DNA of 35,926 nucleotides, taken from contig CAAFPY010000002.1 in NCBI GenBank assembly GCA_900764955.1, positions 1 through 35,926 on the forward strand, read 5' to 3'. A program made the position numbers and the translations under genes. The notes under the pieces were generated by a model. It had not been told where the DNA came from and ran no database searches. It saw only the letters and a list, made by a program, of their open reading frames with translations. The DNA is from an uncultured Collinsella sp. (GTDB taxonomy: Bacteria > Actinomycetota > Coriobacteriia > Coriobacteriales > Coriobacteriaceae). Shown piece after piece: positions 7,977 through 17,919 of the stretch (its first letter is position 1; each line of letters starts with the position of its first letter).

Positions 7977-8053
7977 TGGTCGGGACGACAGGATTTGAAC
8001 CTGCGACATCCTGCTCCCAAAGCAGGCGCGCTACCAAACTGCGCCACGTCCCG
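7977..8053 (-). tRNA. tRNA-Pro (anticodon UGG)
   Basis: The gene has 77 bases including CCA. It begins CGGGACG, pairs with CGTCCCG at the 3' side, has the anticodon loop TTTGGGA with TGG, and a T loop GGTTCAAATCC. It is the first gene of a two-tRNA transcript. Confidence 0.95.
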
Positions 8054-8104
8054 AAGGTGTTGAGCAGCTAAGGTCTAAACCTTGCGTGTCCCAAAGCGAA
8101 GGAA

Positions 8105-8133
8105 ATTATAGGGGAGACTCCCCGCCTGTGCAA
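8105..8133 (-). promoter_or_regulatory. Sigma-70 type promoter of the tRNA-Pro/tRNA-Gly pair
   Basis: On the minus strand a -35 TTGCAC (8133-8128) and a -10 TATAAT (8110-8105) are separated by exactly 17 bases. The predicted start is about 8098, some 45 bases ahead of tRNA-Pro. The spacer carries a small GGGGA/TCCCC palindrome. Confidence 0.7.
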
Positions 8134-8144
8134 GCGACGATACC

Positions 8145-9503
8145 CTAGCTCCTCGAATGTACGACAAACCAGCTGTGGAGCAGGCCGATCACAAACGCCA
8201 CCACGGCAACCGGCGCCCACGCGGCTCCAATGTCTGCCAGCGGCAGCGCATCGAACGGCAGCCACGCGCCCGTAAAGAACGCATCGCGGACCGAGGTAAT
8301 CACGCTCTGCACTGCGACAACGCCGCCGACCCAGACCCACACCTGCGGATGCGCGTCGCAAAAACCGTGCACCAGACCCATAAGCACCAGCACGATGGCG
8401 ACGGGGTACAGGGCGTTGAGCATGGGCACCGAGAACATAAGAATCACGTCGAGGCCCACGTTGGAAAGCACGCACGAAAACGCCGCGAACACAAAGGCGA
8501 GAACAGCAAAGGGACGACGCATGGCCTCCTCGGAAGCCTCCGCTCCCCCTTTGACCACATACGTCTCGCAGAAATAGCGCGAACAGCAGCTGATAAGGCC
8601 AATGCACACGTTCATGCAAGCGAGGAAGAAGATCGCAAAGACCACGACCGTGCCGGCGAGGCCAAAGTGCATAGAGGCGGAACGGGCGAGGATGGCGGCA
8701 CCGTTGGTGGCATCGGGCATCACGGTGCTGAGCTGCGCGCCGGCAAGGCCCAAGCCGCAGTAGATGATGGCCATGAGCACACCGGCGATCACGCCGGAGC
8801 GCGAAATCTCGAAGGCAACGCGCTTGTCATCGGTAACACCCAGCTCGTGGATGGTCTCGGCGATGATGATGCCAAAGGCGAGCGACGCGAGCAGGTCCAT
8901 GGTCTGATAGCCGGTCAAAAAGCCCTGTACGGCAGCGCCAGCATTATAGGGAGCCTGCGGCGCGGCAGCGGAGCCCAGCGGCGAGACCACAGCGGCACCC
9001 ACGACCAATACGATAAGGGCAATGAGCGCGGGGCCCGTAATGCGGCCGAGCACGCGCGTGATGACGCCGGGGCGCAGCGTGAGCGCAAACGCGATGATAA
9101 AGAATCCAACGGCAAACACCAGGCGTGCCGTGCTGAGCGAGACGCCCTCGGGCAGCAGCGGCACCAGCATCTCGAAGGCCGTGGAGCTCGTGCGCGGAAT
9201 GGCCAGGCACGGGCCAATGGCCAGATACACCGCCGCAACAAAGAACTCGCCAAACTTGGGGTGCACGCGGCCGGCAAGCTCGCGCGCCGTTCCGGCAAGC
9301 GCAACGGCGATAAAGCCCATGACGGGCAGGCCGATGGCGGCAATGAGAAAGCCAAGCATGGCAACCGGCGTGGCAGAGCCTGCCTGCAGCGCCAGCAGCG
9401 GCGGGATAATAAGGTTGCCGGCGCCAAAGAGCATCGAGAACAGGGCGATGCCGACGGTGAGGACATGGTCGGAGCGCAGACCGCGCGGGGCGGATGAAGC
9501 CAT
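8145..9503 (-). CDS. brnQ: Branched-chain amino acid carrier, BrnQ (LIVCS) family
   Basis: The 452-residue membrane protein has about twelve hydrophobic segments and belongs to the sodium- or proton-coupled carriers for leucine, isoleucine and valine. The N-terminal signature ALFSMLFGAGNLIIPPLLAL is diagnostic; PRTSSTAFEMLVPLLPEG and LTGYQTMDLLASLAFGIII are further family motifs. The ATG at 9503 has AAAGGTGG just upstream. It is a single gene, facing away from no partner, between the tRNA pair and the giant surface-protein locus. The hairpin at 9527-9556 lies in its leader as well as behind the giant gene, so attenuation is possible. Confidence 0.95.
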   Translation of the reverse strand: MASSAPRGLRSDHVLTVGIALFSMLFGAGNLIIPPLLALQAGSATPVAMLGFLIAAIGLPVMGFIAVALAGTARELAGRVHPKFGEFFVAAVYLAIGPCLAIPRTSSTAFEMLVPLLPEGVSLSTARLVFAVGFFIIAFALTLRPGVITRVLGRITGPALIALIVLVVGAAVVSPLGSAAAPQAPYNAGAAVQGFLTGYQTMDLLASLAFGIIIAETIHELGVTDDKRVAFEISRSGVIAGVLMAIIYCGLGLAGAQLSTVMPDATNGAAILARSASMHFGLAGTVVVFAIFFLACMNVCIGLISCCSRYFCETYVVKGGAEASEEAMRRPFAVLAFVFAAFSCVLSNVGLDVILMFSVPMLNALYPVAIVLVLMGLVHGFCDAHPQVWVWVGGVVAVQSVITSVRDAFFTGAWLPFDALPLADIGAAWAPVAVVAFVIGLLHSWFVVHSRS

Positions 9504-9526
9504 GGGACCACCTTTCGGGTCGAATC

Positions 9527-9556
9527 AAAAACGGGACGGGCACAAGACCCGTCCCG
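9527..9556 (-). terminator. Rho-independent terminator behind the giant surface-protein gene
   Basis: The arms CGGGACGGG (9532-9540) and CCCGTCCCG (9548-9556) are perfect, with a seven-base loop. On the minus strand a run of five T follows. It stands 66 bases after the giant gene's stop and 24 bases before the brnQ ATG. Confidence 0.8.
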
Positions 9557-9621
9557 CAAGTATATACGCTTTAGCAGGCTAAATCGCGCACAGCTTCAAT
9601 CTAGCCACCCCTTTTGAGCCG

Positions 9622-12600
9622 TTACGCGTCCGAGCGACGACGACGCAGCAGCTCGAGCGCTATTGCGATAAGCGCAACGGCGCCCCCAGCCACGGCGACG
9701 GCCAATGGCGCGTGATCGCCCGTATCGGCGAGCTGCTGAGCGCTCGACTTGGAAGATTCCTTCTTGCCGGAGTTTTCCGCGCCCGATGCCTTTGCCTTAT
9801 CAGCTGCGGAGTCATCCGAACTACCGGGTTTTGTCGGATCCTTTGAATCCGGCTGGTCCGAATCGGGCGTTCCGGGCTTTTCCGGCTCCGGCTTACTCGG
9901 GTTGTCGGGCTCAGGCTTATCCGGGTTATCCGGGTCCGGCTTGTCCGGCTGATCAGGCTCCGGTTTGCCGGGCTCGGGCCTGCCCGGGTCAGGCTGGTCG
10001 GGCTCGGGCTTGTCCGGCTGGTCCGGGTCAGGCTGGTCCGGGTCCGGCTTGTCCGGATCGGGTCCATCGGGCTTGTCCGGATCGGGAACCACCGGGTCCG
10101 GGTCGACAGGCTCTTGCTTCTTCTTCACCGTCAGCGTACCGGGCTCAACCGTGACATCAAAGTTCGGGTCGGTGACCGTCGCCTCGATCTGGTACTCGCC
10201 CGCCGGAGAACTCTCATCGGCGACGCAGGAGTACTCGACCTTCACGCCCGAGGTATCGGCCGAGCTCTTTAGGCTCGAGGTAAAGGCGGGATTCATCTCT
10301 CCCTCGAAGCGTTCAACATCGTCGACTTTTACCTTAAGCTTCGTCGGCGCAATCCTGAACTTGCGCGAGGCGGCGCCGATATACCCGTTGCTTCGCAGCG
10401 TGGCAACGGCGCGATACGTGCCGGCATCGGTCGGGGCCTCACTCGACGAATAGTGCGTGCCGCCCGTCCCGTAATACCTGACCCTCAGGTCACCTTCGCA
10501 GGCCTTGGGAACCCCCGTGACCTCGGGCGCCTGGGCGTCACCGCTATAGACGAAGTTGCCGCTCTCAAATGCAAGCTTGACCCGCTTCGCCTGAACGACC
10601 AGAACAAAGTGCGCGGTCCCGGTCTCACCCCGAGCGTCCTTGCACGTGATGTCAAAGCTAGACACTCCGGCCTTGGACGGGGTGCCCGAGAGCGTCAGGC
10701 CGCCCGCTGTGCGGGTGAGCTTAAACCCGTCGGGGAGCTTAGCGTCGTCCCATGTGTACTCATATGGAGCTTCGCCACCCGCGGCACCCGCAATCGTCGC
10801 TCGATACGTGCTATGCGCACGTGCGACCGGCAGCAGACCGCCGTTGAACACGAGGGCATCCCGGAGCACAACGGAAACGACGGCACGATCGCTTTCCACC
10901 TGCGCCTCGGTACCAAGGTAGCGCTGAGTGACGCGGCAGAAATACTCGCCGGCGCAATCCTCATCAAGGCCCTCGATGAGGAGCGTCTCCCCCGTCTCGC
11001 CCTCGAGCGCCACGGTCTCGCCGCCCACCATGTGGAACCACTGATAGGAAAGTTCGACATCGGCGGCGGAACCCGTGGACGAGGACGTGTGGTCGAGGAC
11101 GCCCTTGCCCGCCTCGGCAGCAACCGAGAGCACAACAGCATCGCCCTCGTGGGCACTCGCGTCCTGTGGCTGCGCAATCACCTTCGGAGCGTCCGCTTTC
11201 GCGAACTCGAACGTAATCTCGTGCGACGCGGTGACGCCACTCAGCGTGACCTCGTACGCTCCGCCCTCATAGCCGGAAATATCGAGATCGATGGCCTTGT
11301 CCGGGCCGGCTTCCGTGACCGTCACCCGCTCGAGGTAGCAGCCCTCGTCGGGCGTCGCCGAGAGCGTCACGTCGCCGCCCGCATCAACGGTGACGGAAGC
11401 GTTGTCGACCGAACCGTTGACCGCCTTTGCCGTCACCTCAAAGCGCTCGGGCTTGTCCGGGTTATCGGGCTCGGGGTTATCAGGGTCGGGATTATCGGGA
11501 TCAGGCTTGGGATCTGGATCAGGCTTGGGATCTGGATCAGGCTTGGGATCCGGATTAGGATTATCGGGCTCCGGATTATCCGGGCCGGGGTTAGGACCAG
11601 GATCAGGCTGATCAGGATCCGGGTTGTCCGGGTCGGGGTTATCCGGATTGTCCGGGTCCGGAACCACCGGGTCGGGACCGACGGGCTCCTGCTTCTTTTT
11701 CACCGTCAGCGTTCCGGGCACGACCTCGACATCGAAATTCGGATCGGTGACCGTCGCGCCGATCTGGTACTTGCCAGCAGGAGAGCTCTCATCGGCATCG
11801 CAGGAGTACTCGACCTTCACACCCGAAGTATCAACCGCACTCTCCAGGCTCGAGGTAAACGCCGGGTCCGCCTCTCCCTCGAAGCGCTCGGCGTCGTCAA
11901 CCTTCACCTTGAGCTTTGCCGGAGCGATCTCGAACTGGCAGGCAGCGGCACCGATGTAGCCGTGGCTGCGCAGCGTGGCGACAGCGCGGTATGTGCCGGC
12001 ATCGGTCGGGGCATCCGTCGAGAAATATTGCGTACTTCCGCATCCGTAGTACCAGACCTTCAGGTCACCCTTGCAGACCTTGGGAGCACCGGAAACTTCG
12101 GGGGCCTGCGACGCGCCATTAAAGGTAAAGTCGCCATCCGTAAACGTAAGCTTTACGCGCTTTGCCTGGACAGCGAGCGCAAAGCGGGCGGTCATGGCCT
12201 CGCCACGGGCATCCGTGCACGTAATATCGAAGGCGAAAACGCCCGTCTTGGACGGAACACCAGAGAGCGTCAGACCGCCCGAAGTACGGGAGAGCTTGAG
12301 CCCGTCGGGGAGCTTCATCTTATCCCATGCGTACTCGTACGGAGCCTTGCCGCCCGCGGCCCCGGCAATCGTGGCGATGTACGTGCCGTGCGCACTCGCT
12401 GCCGGCAGCAGGCCACCGTTAAACACAAGGGTGTCCCAGGCAACGACGGAGACGGAGACGCAATCACTGTCCGTCTGCTTCTCAGTACCAAGGTAGCGCT
12501 GAGTGATGCGGCAGAAATACTCGCCGGCCAGCTCGTCGTCGAGGTCCGCGAGCGAGAGCGTCTCCCCCGTCTCGCCCTCGAGCGCCACGGCCTTGCCATT

Positions 12601-15600
12601 CACCATGCGGAACCACTGGTAGGAGAGCTCAACCTCGGCAGCGCAACCCGTGGACGAGGCCGCGTGGTCGGCGACGTTCTTGCCCGCCTCGGCCGCGACC
12701 AAGAGCACAGCCGAATCGCCCTCATGGACGCTCACGTCCTGCGGCTGCGCGACCACACGCGGAGCGTCCGCCTTCGCAAACTCGAACGCGACCTCCCGCG
12801 ATGTGGTGACATCGCTCAGCGTGACCTTGTACGCCCCGCCCTTGTAATCAGAAATGTCGAGGTCAACGGTCGCATCTGAGCCGGCCTGCGCGACCGTCAC
12901 GCGCTCGAGGTAGCAGCCCTCGTCGGGCGTCGCCGAGACGGTCGCATCCCCGCCCTCAACGACCGAAACCAAGTCGTTGTCGACCGAACCGTTGACTGCC
13001 TTCGCCGTCACCTTGTAATGTTCGGGCTTCTTCTTGACCGTCAGCGTACCGGGGTCGACCGCGACATCAAAGTTCGGATCGGCAACCGCCGCGTCGATCT
13101 GGTACTCACCCGCCGGCGATTTCTTATTCGCCGAGCAGAAGTACGTAACTTTAACGTCCGAGGTGTCGCAACGGCTCACCAAGCTGGAGGTAAACTCGGG
13201 ATTTTCCTGGCCCTCAAAGCGCTCGGCATCGTCGACCTTCACCAGCAACTGGACAGGTGCAACGGAAACCGTCAACTCGACGTCCTCGGCGGCAAGATAG
13301 TTTCGAGACGCCTTGGCATGGGCGACAACACGTGCCGTACCGGCAGCCTTCACCGTCGCGCAGCGTCCCTTAATCGAAACCGGGCCCCTATCGTCATCGG
13401 AATCGACCAGCTCAAAAGTCACGGGAGTCTGGGCAACGTTGTTAAACACAATGGGGTCTCCACCATACACGCCCGAATAGCTTGTCGTTCCCGTAATGAC
13501 CTGGCTCGCCTTTGTAATCGAGAACTCGGCGGACTCTTTACCCTGATAGTTGGAGTCAGTCACCTTAACCGTGACGCGGTAGTTACCGCTGTCGCACGGC
13601 TCCAGCGCCGTCGGACCATAGGACGTTCCATCTATACCTCGATAGGCAACGGAATAGGCAGACGTATCAAGACCGGCAACCGCAACCGCCGCACCGTGTC
13701 GTGCGCCATCGTATGTCACATCAGACGTCTCGATCGAAATATCGACCGGGGCCTTCTCGATCGTGAAGTCACAGGAGGCATTACCGACATATCCCTTGGC
13801 GTCGAGCGTCACCACCGCACGATACGTGCCGGCATCCACCGGCGCCTGATCCGACGAGTAATGTGTGTCGCCCGTGCCAACATAGGTCAGTTTGACATCG
13901 TCCTCGCAACCCTCGGGCACGCCCGAAAGCTCCGGGGCCTGCGCCGTCGCGTTGTAGGTAAAGGTCTGGCCCTCAAATGTAAGCGGGGCTTCCTTCGCCT
14001 TCACGAGCAGCGCGAAGTGCGCATCGCACTTGTTGCCCAGGTCATCAGTGCACCCAATCTTGAAGCTATGCACACCCGTAGCCGCAGGCACGCCCGAGAG
14101 TACCAAGGCGCCCGATCCGTCATCTGCCAGCGTCAGCTGCATGCCCTCAGGAACCTCAACATCATCCAAGTTGTACGCATACGGTGCCTTGCCGCCCGTA
14201 GCGCCCGCAATCACGACGCGGTACTCATCGTGAGCGGTCGCCACCGGCAGCACGCGCCCGTTAAACACAAGTGCTTCTCGCGGCACGATGGATACCTTCG
14301 CATGTTCGGTATCCGTCTTTGTCACCGTGCCCAGGTAGTTCTGCGTAATGCGACAGAAATACTCACCTTCGCCGTCGCTGTCGAGCTGGGTGATCGAAAG
14401 AGTCTCCCCCGTCTCGCCCTTCAGCGCCACCGCCTTGCCGCCACCGTCAGACACGCGATACCACTGGTAGCTCAGCTTGACGTCTGCAGCGGATCCAGAA
14501 GACACGGCCTCATGGACGCGAACGTTGCGCCCCGCCTCGGCGGCAACCGAAAGTTCAACCGGATCGCCCTCATAAGCACTTGCATCCTGCGGCTGAGCGA
14601 GCACCTCCGGAGCCGCAGCCTTTGCGAATTCAAACGTGACCTGCTGCGGAGCACTCACGCCACTCAGTGTGACCTCATACGCCCCACCCTTATAGTCAGG
14701 AATATCAAGGTCATAGGCATTGCCGGCCGAACCATCCTCGCCAGCCTCTTCGGCAACGGTCACGCGCGTCAGGTAGCAGCCCTCATCGGGCGTCGCCGAA
14801 AGCGTCACCTTACCATCCGTGGCGACCAAAGCAGACTCCGGATCAACCGATCCGTTGACCGCTCGGGCCGTCACCTTGTACTTAGGCGCCTCCGCAAAGC
14901 GCGCCTCGACAGTCATGTTGTCCTCGGGGACAAACGTCCAGGTAGCATCCGTGCTCAGCGGCTCATCGCCCAACGACCCGTCGTCATTGCGTGCATACCA
15001 CCCATCGAACACATAGCCCGCATCGGGAACGGCAGTCAGGGTCGTGGACTCACCGTTCTCGACTTCGTTGGTCACGGCATGGCCCAGAGATTCGTCCTCG
15101 GAGGAACCCTCGACGTGTCCGCCCTGACGCGAATCCACCGCCGTAACCGTCATCGACGCCCGCTCATAAACGGCCGTAAAAGTACGGTTGCCAAACACCA
15201 CACGGTTGATCACCGGTGTGGCGCCCACAGGCATGCCGTTCTCGTCGACCCAGTATTTAAGCTTCCAACCCTTGTGCGGCACGGTAAACATAATCGCCGC
15301 GGAGTGGTAGGAGCCGCCGGTACCAAGCGCAACCATGCTAAAGCCCGCGTCCTTGGGATACGTAGCGACCTGAACATCGCAGCCCGTCTCATAGAACACG
15401 GCCGTAAGCTGCTTATTCTCCTTTGCGGTACCGATATAGAACGCGCTGTAGCTCACCGTGACACCCGCATCGTCGACCCAATGCGAGAAGTGGTACTTCT
15501 TCCACGGGATCGCGATCGCCATAAACATGTCGCCCCTGTCGTACGACCTGCTACCGACAGGAATGCCGTCGACCAGAAGGGCCGTACCGCGGAAGATGGA

Positions 15601-17835
15601 CGAGCCGGTGACGGTGATGGTCACCTGTCCATCGGATTCGAACTGCGCGTAGTACGTTATGTCTTGCGTGACGGTCACATCGAGAGTCGTCGCGGTCTCG
15701 ACAATCGAGGTGCCCTCCTTATCGGTGCTCCAGTCCACAAAGCGATAGCCCATGCCGGCAACAGCGGTCAGTTCCACCTGATCGCCCACGGCAAAGCTAC
15801 CGCTGCCCGTAACACGGCAGCCCCTGTTCGAAGTCTTGTCCTTCACCACGACCTCGCCCGTAACGGTCACCTCGTACGGATCGGCAAACACGGCCTGGAG
15901 CTCCAACGTATCGTCCTCGAGCCCCTCGACCATATCCTCGTCGAGCTTAACCCAACAATGAGCGTCGCAGCTCAGCAGCGACTTGTTGCCCTCGGCATCC
16001 AGGACATACCAGCCGACAAAACGTTTGGTTCCCATAGGCGTAGCGTTGAGTTCGACCGTATCACCGAATTGATAGGAGCCCTCGCCGCTCAGAGTGCCAA
16101 CGCTATCGTCACTCGCGCTCAAAACGACCTGATAGGACTTAGGCGTAAAGATCGCCGTATAGGTGGCGTCACCCGTGACCTTAACGGTATAGTCGGCGTT
16201 CTCGCTGACTGACTCGCCCTTGTCGTCCGTCCAACCCGCAAACGAATACCCGGTGTTGGCGATCGCACGAAGCGTTGCGCGGTCGCCGGCCTCATAGCCA
16301 CCAAAGCCGCTCACGGCTCCGCCCTCGGCAGGCGAAGCAACGGTATGCACAACATACGAACCCGACGCAAAGACGGCATAGAGCGACGTGTCCTCACGCA
16401 CGGTAAATCGATATGTTTTCTTGGAGCTCACGCATGTGCCATTACGGAACCAGCCCACAAAAGCCGTATCCTCGGCGGCGACCGCGCGCACGGTTGCGAC
16501 CTGCCCGGCGGCATACGCCCCCGCACCCTCGACCGTGCCCATGTTCTCTTCGCAGGAGACGTCCACCGTATATTGCTTTGCCGAGAACACGGCCTGGAGC
16601 GTCGTGTCGGACGTTGGCATCACGTGATAGGTGCTATCACGGCTTACCACGGCGCCCGAAGCATCGGCCCAATACTCAAACGCATAGCCCGAAAGCGCAT
16701 GCGCGGTCAGCGTGGCGGCATGCCCCGCCTCAACGGTACCCGTGCCCTCGACCCAGCCGGCGACACTCGATTCGACCAGCGAGCCGGTGCCGGAATCGAC
16801 TACCGTCGTGGCGTCGACGTCATAGCTTTTCGCCATAAAGCGAGCGACGTGCACATGGCTGCGCTCCTGGTGGCAGGTGAACTCCGCATCGGCAGACTCA
16901 AACGTGCCGTCTGCCGTATACCAACCAGTAAAGACATAACCGGGATTGGGCGTTGCCTTAAGGGCAACCTCCGCGCCGCGGTCCGCAAGAACGCGGCTCG
17001 CCTTGACGGTGCCGCCCTCCGCAGGATCAGCGAGGGGCACGCAGACGGTATCGATAGGCACAAAGCCCGCGGTAATAACGCAGTGCCCGGTTTTACCGCG
17101 AGCCTTCGCAACCAACGAGGTCTCGTGCTTAAGGCTCTTCAGGCGGCCATTGACGTACCAACCCCAGAACAAAAAGCCAGGATGGGCCTTGGCCGTCAAA
17201 TGAAGGGTTTCCCCTAATTTGAACTTATCGGTCGTAGGCTTCACCACAGTCCCATTGCACGTCACGGTACCGCCGAGCCATGAATCGGCGGTGACGATGA
17301 CCTCGGGCTTTGAGTCGGTAAAAATCGCGGTATAGGTATCGCTCTTGGTGACCTTGACGACCAGCTCGGCGGTATCGTACTCCTTACCGGAGCCATCCTT
17401 CCAATGGTCAAAACGATAGCCGTCGTTGGCCTTTGCCTTGAGCATCACCGTATCGCCGTAGCCACAGGTAACAGAAGATGCCCCCGGGTGCCCCTCGATC
17501 TCAACGGCACCGCGCTCCACAAAGGTCTTTTTTGCCTTCGCCGTCACGGTATACGTGTTTTCCTCAAACACCGCACGCACCGTGCATTCCACGTCCTCGG
17601 GATAGAACTCAAGGTAGCTGGGGTCGGTGCCCAAAAGCAGGTCCGTCTTGGCGTCGTACCAGCCCTTAAAGGTAAATTGTTTGCTCGCCTCGGCCGTGAG
17701 TTCAATGCTCAGCGTGGCAGGCTCGCCCTTCATGCAGTAGCCCTCGCCGTGCACCAAATATTTGCCCGCCATGGCCGCGGCCGGCTCAACGACAACGTCC
17801 ACCTTGTAGGCACGCGTAAACTTTGCCTGGATCAC
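9622..17835 (-). CDS. C-terminal part of the giant surface protein: InlB-type repeats, Ig/MBG modules, wall anchor
   Basis: This fragment has 2,737 residues from the first ATG, and the frame is open back to the TGA at 17922. Residues 1-980 hold about fifteen divergent InlB B-type repeats of about 70 residues with a GYxFxGWY core. Residues about 982-2574 hold three composite modules: one more B-type repeat, an Ig-like domain (YQWYR to EYFCRITQ), a putative Ig domain (GGKAPYEY) and MBG-type domains (DAGTYRAVATL). Pro-Asp-rich spacers follow modules 2 and 3. The end is LADTGD, a hydrophobic helix and RRRRSDA. It lacks its own signal peptide and is best read as the tail of the upstream frames. 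A role in adhesion is inferred from architecture. Confidence 0.85.
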   Translation of the reverse strand: MIQAKFTRAYKVDVVVEPAAAMAGKYLVHGEGYCMKGEPATLSIELTAEASKQFTFKGWYDAKTDLLLGTDPSYLEFYPEDVECTVRAVFEENTYTVTAKAKKTFVERGAVEIEGHPGASSVTCGYGDTVMLKAKANDGYRFDHWKDGSGKEYDTAELVVKVTKSDTYTAIFTDSKPEVIVTADSWLGGTVTCNGTVVKPTTDKFKLGETLHLTAKAHPGFLFWGWYVNGRLKSLKHETSLVAKARGKTGHCVITAGFVPIDTVCVPLADPAEGGTVKASRVLADRGAEVALKATPNPGYVFTGWYTADGTFESADAEFTCHQERSHVHVARFMAKSYDVDATTVVDSGTGSLVESSVAGWVEGTGTVEAGHAATLTAHALSGYAFEYWADASGAVVSRDSTYHVMPTSDTTLQAVFSAKQYTVDVSCEENMGTVEGAGAYAAGQVATVRAVAAEDTAFVGWFRNGTCVSSKKTYRFTVREDTSLYAVFASGSYVVHTVASPAEGGAVSGFGGYEAGDRATLRAIANTGYSFAGWTDDKGESVSENADYTVKVTGDATYTAIFTPKSYQVVLSASDDSVGTLSGEGSYQFGDTVELNATPMGTKRFVGWYVLDAEGNKSLLSCDAHCWVKLDEDMVEGLEDDTLELQAVFADPYEVTVTGEVVVKDKTSNRGCRVTGSGSFAVGDQVELTAVAGMGYRFVDWSTDKEGTSIVETATTLDVTVTQDITYYAQFESDGQVTITVTGSSIFRGTALLVDGIPVGSRSYDRGDMFMAIAIPWKKYHFSHWVDDAGVTVSYSAFYIGTAKENKQLTAVFYETGCDVQVATYPKDAGFSMVALGTGGSYHSAAIMFTVPHKGWKLKYWVDENGMPVGATPVINRVVFGNRTFTAVYERASMTVTAVDSRQGGHVEGSSEDESLGHAVTNEVENGESTTLTAVPDAGYVFDGWYARNDDGSLGDEPLSTDATWTFVPEDNMTVEARFAEAPKYKVTARAVNGSVDPESALVATDGKVTLSATPDEGCYLTRVTVAEEAGEDGSAGNAYDLDIPDYKGGAYEVTLSGVSAPQQVTFEFAKAAAPEVLAQPQDASAYEGDPVELSVAAEAGRNVRVHEAVSSGSAADVKLSYQWYRVSDGGGKAVALKGETGETLSITQLDSDGEGEYFCRITQNYLGTVTKTDTEHAKVSIVPREALVFNGRVLPVATAHDEYRVVIAGATGGKAPYAYNLDDVEVPEGMQLTLADDGSGALVLSGVPAATGVHSFKIGCTDDLGNKCDAHFALLVKAKEAPLTFEGQTFTYNATAQAPELSGVPEGCEDDVKLTYVGTGDTHYSSDQAPVDAGTYRAVVTLDAKGYVGNASCDFTIEKAPVDISIETSDVTYDGARHGAAVAVAGLDTSAYSVAYRGIDGTSYGPTALEPCDSGNYRVTVKVTDSNYQGKESAEFSITKASQVITGTTSYSGVYGGDPIVFNNVAQTPVTFELVDSDDDRGPVSIKGRCATVKAAGTARVVAHAKASRNYLAAEDVELTVSVAPVQLLVKVDDAERFEGQENPEFTSSLVSRCDTSDVKVTYFCSANKKSPAGEYQIDAAVADPNFDVAVDPGTLTVKKKPEHYKVTAKAVNGSVDNDLVSVVEGGDATVSATPDEGCYLERVTVAQAGSDATVDLDISDYKGGAYKVTLSDVTTSREVAFEFAKADAPRVVAQPQDVSVHEGDSAVLLVAAEAGKNVADHAASSTGCAAEVELSYQWFRMVNGKAVALEGETGETLSLADLDDELAGEYFCRITQRYLGTEKQTDSDCVSVSVVAWDTLVFNGGLLPAASAHGTYIATIAGAAGGKAPYEYAWDKMKLPDGLKLSRTSGGLTLSGVPSKTGVFAFDITCTDARGEAMTARFALAVQAKRVKLTFTDGDFTFNGASQAPEVSGAPKVCKGDLKVWYYGCGSTQYFSTDAPTDAGTYRAVATLRSHGYIGAAACQFEIAPAKLKVKVDDAERFEGEADPAFTSSLESAVDTSGVKVEYSCDADESSPAGKYQIGATVTDPNFDVEVVPGTLTVKKKQEPVGPDPVVPDPDNPDNPDPDNPDPDQPDPGPNPGPDNPEPDNPNPDPKPDPDPKPDPDPKPDPDNPDPDNPEPDNPDKPERFEVTAKAVNGSVDNASVTVDAGGDVTLSATPDEGCYLERVTVTEAGPDKAIDLDISGYEGGAYEVTLSGVTASHEITFEFAKADAPKVIAQPQDASAHEGDAVVLSVAAEAGKGVLDHTSSSTGSAADVELSYQWFHMVGGETVALEGETGETLLIEGLDEDCAGEYFCRVTQRYLGTEAQVESDRAVVSVVLRDALVFNGGLLPVARAHSTYRATIAGAAGGEAPYEYTWDDAKLPDGFKLTRTAGGLTLSGTPSKAGVSSFDITCKDARGETGTAHFVLVVQAKRVKLAFESGNFVYSGDAQAPEVTGVPKACEGDLRVRYYGTGGTHYSSSEAPTDAGTYRAVATLRSNGYIGAASRKFRIAPTKLKVKVDDVERFEGEMNPAFTSSLKSSADTSGVKVEYSCVADESSPAGEYQIEATVTDPNFDVTVEPGTLTVKKKQEPVDPDPVVPDPDKPDGPDPDKPDPDQPDPDQPDKPEPDQPDPGRPEPGKPEPDQPDKPDPDNPDKPEPDNPSKPEPEKPGTPDSDQPDSKDPTKPGSSDDSAADKAKASGAENSGKKESSKSSAQQLADTGDHAPLAVAVAGGAVALIAIALELLRRRRSDA
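9715..9732 (-). other. Sortase sorting signal LADTGD
   Basis: LADTGD is followed by a helix of about 20 hydrophobic residues (PLAVAVAGGAVALIAIALEL) and a basic tail RRRRSDA. The motif is LAxTG, not LPxTG; LAxTG is associated with class E sortases in actinobacteria. No sortase gene is in the window. Confidence 0.85.
9845..10120 (-). repeat. Pro-Asp-rich stalk repeat near the C-terminus
   Basis: Short units of PDxPD, PEPD and PDKP type run for about 90 residues between module 3 and the sorting signal. Such stalks normally span the cell wall. The DNA is a degenerate six- to twelve-base repeat and is prone to slippage. Confidence 0.8.
10121..14893 (-). repeat. Three tandem composite domain modules
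   Basis: Module 1 spans about 14893-13030, module 2 about 13024-11690 and module 3 about 11455-10121. Modules 2 and 3 are spaced 1,575 bases apart and share long near-identical DNA, so they are a recent duplication. Module 1 is more divergent and carries one extra MBG-type section (about 13770-13300). Each begins with KVTAKAVNGSVD or a close variant and ends with GTLTVKKK. Confidence 0.8.
11443..11690 (-). repeat. Pro-Asp-rich spacer between modules 2 and 3
   Basis: About 80 residues of PDNPD, PDQPD and PDPKP units. It resembles the C-terminal stalk in composition, with an inner run of near-identical 18-base units (about 11505-11555). Confidence 0.8.
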
Positions 17836-17919
17836 GCAGTCGGTAATGGGCTCAAAAGTATAGGAGCGCTCGCTCGAAACCAGCGTCGAGGTGGCATCCG
17901 AGCCGCCGTTGCTCAGATA

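Noticed and set aside
8111..8123. GGGGA/TCCCC hairpin as the brnQ terminator
   Set aside because: It has only five pairs and lies exactly in the 17-base spacer of a good tRNA promoter.
11443..11690. Short regular repeats that resemble a CRISPR array
   Set aside because: The units are degenerate, have no unique spacers and encode Pro-Asp runs in frame with the giant protein.
13018..16212. 1,064-codon open frame on the plus strand
   Set aside because: It mirrors the giant surface-protein gene on the other strand, shows no domain and arises from GC-rich codon bias. The same applies to other long plus-strand frames over gdhA, selB, brnQ, modB and moeA.
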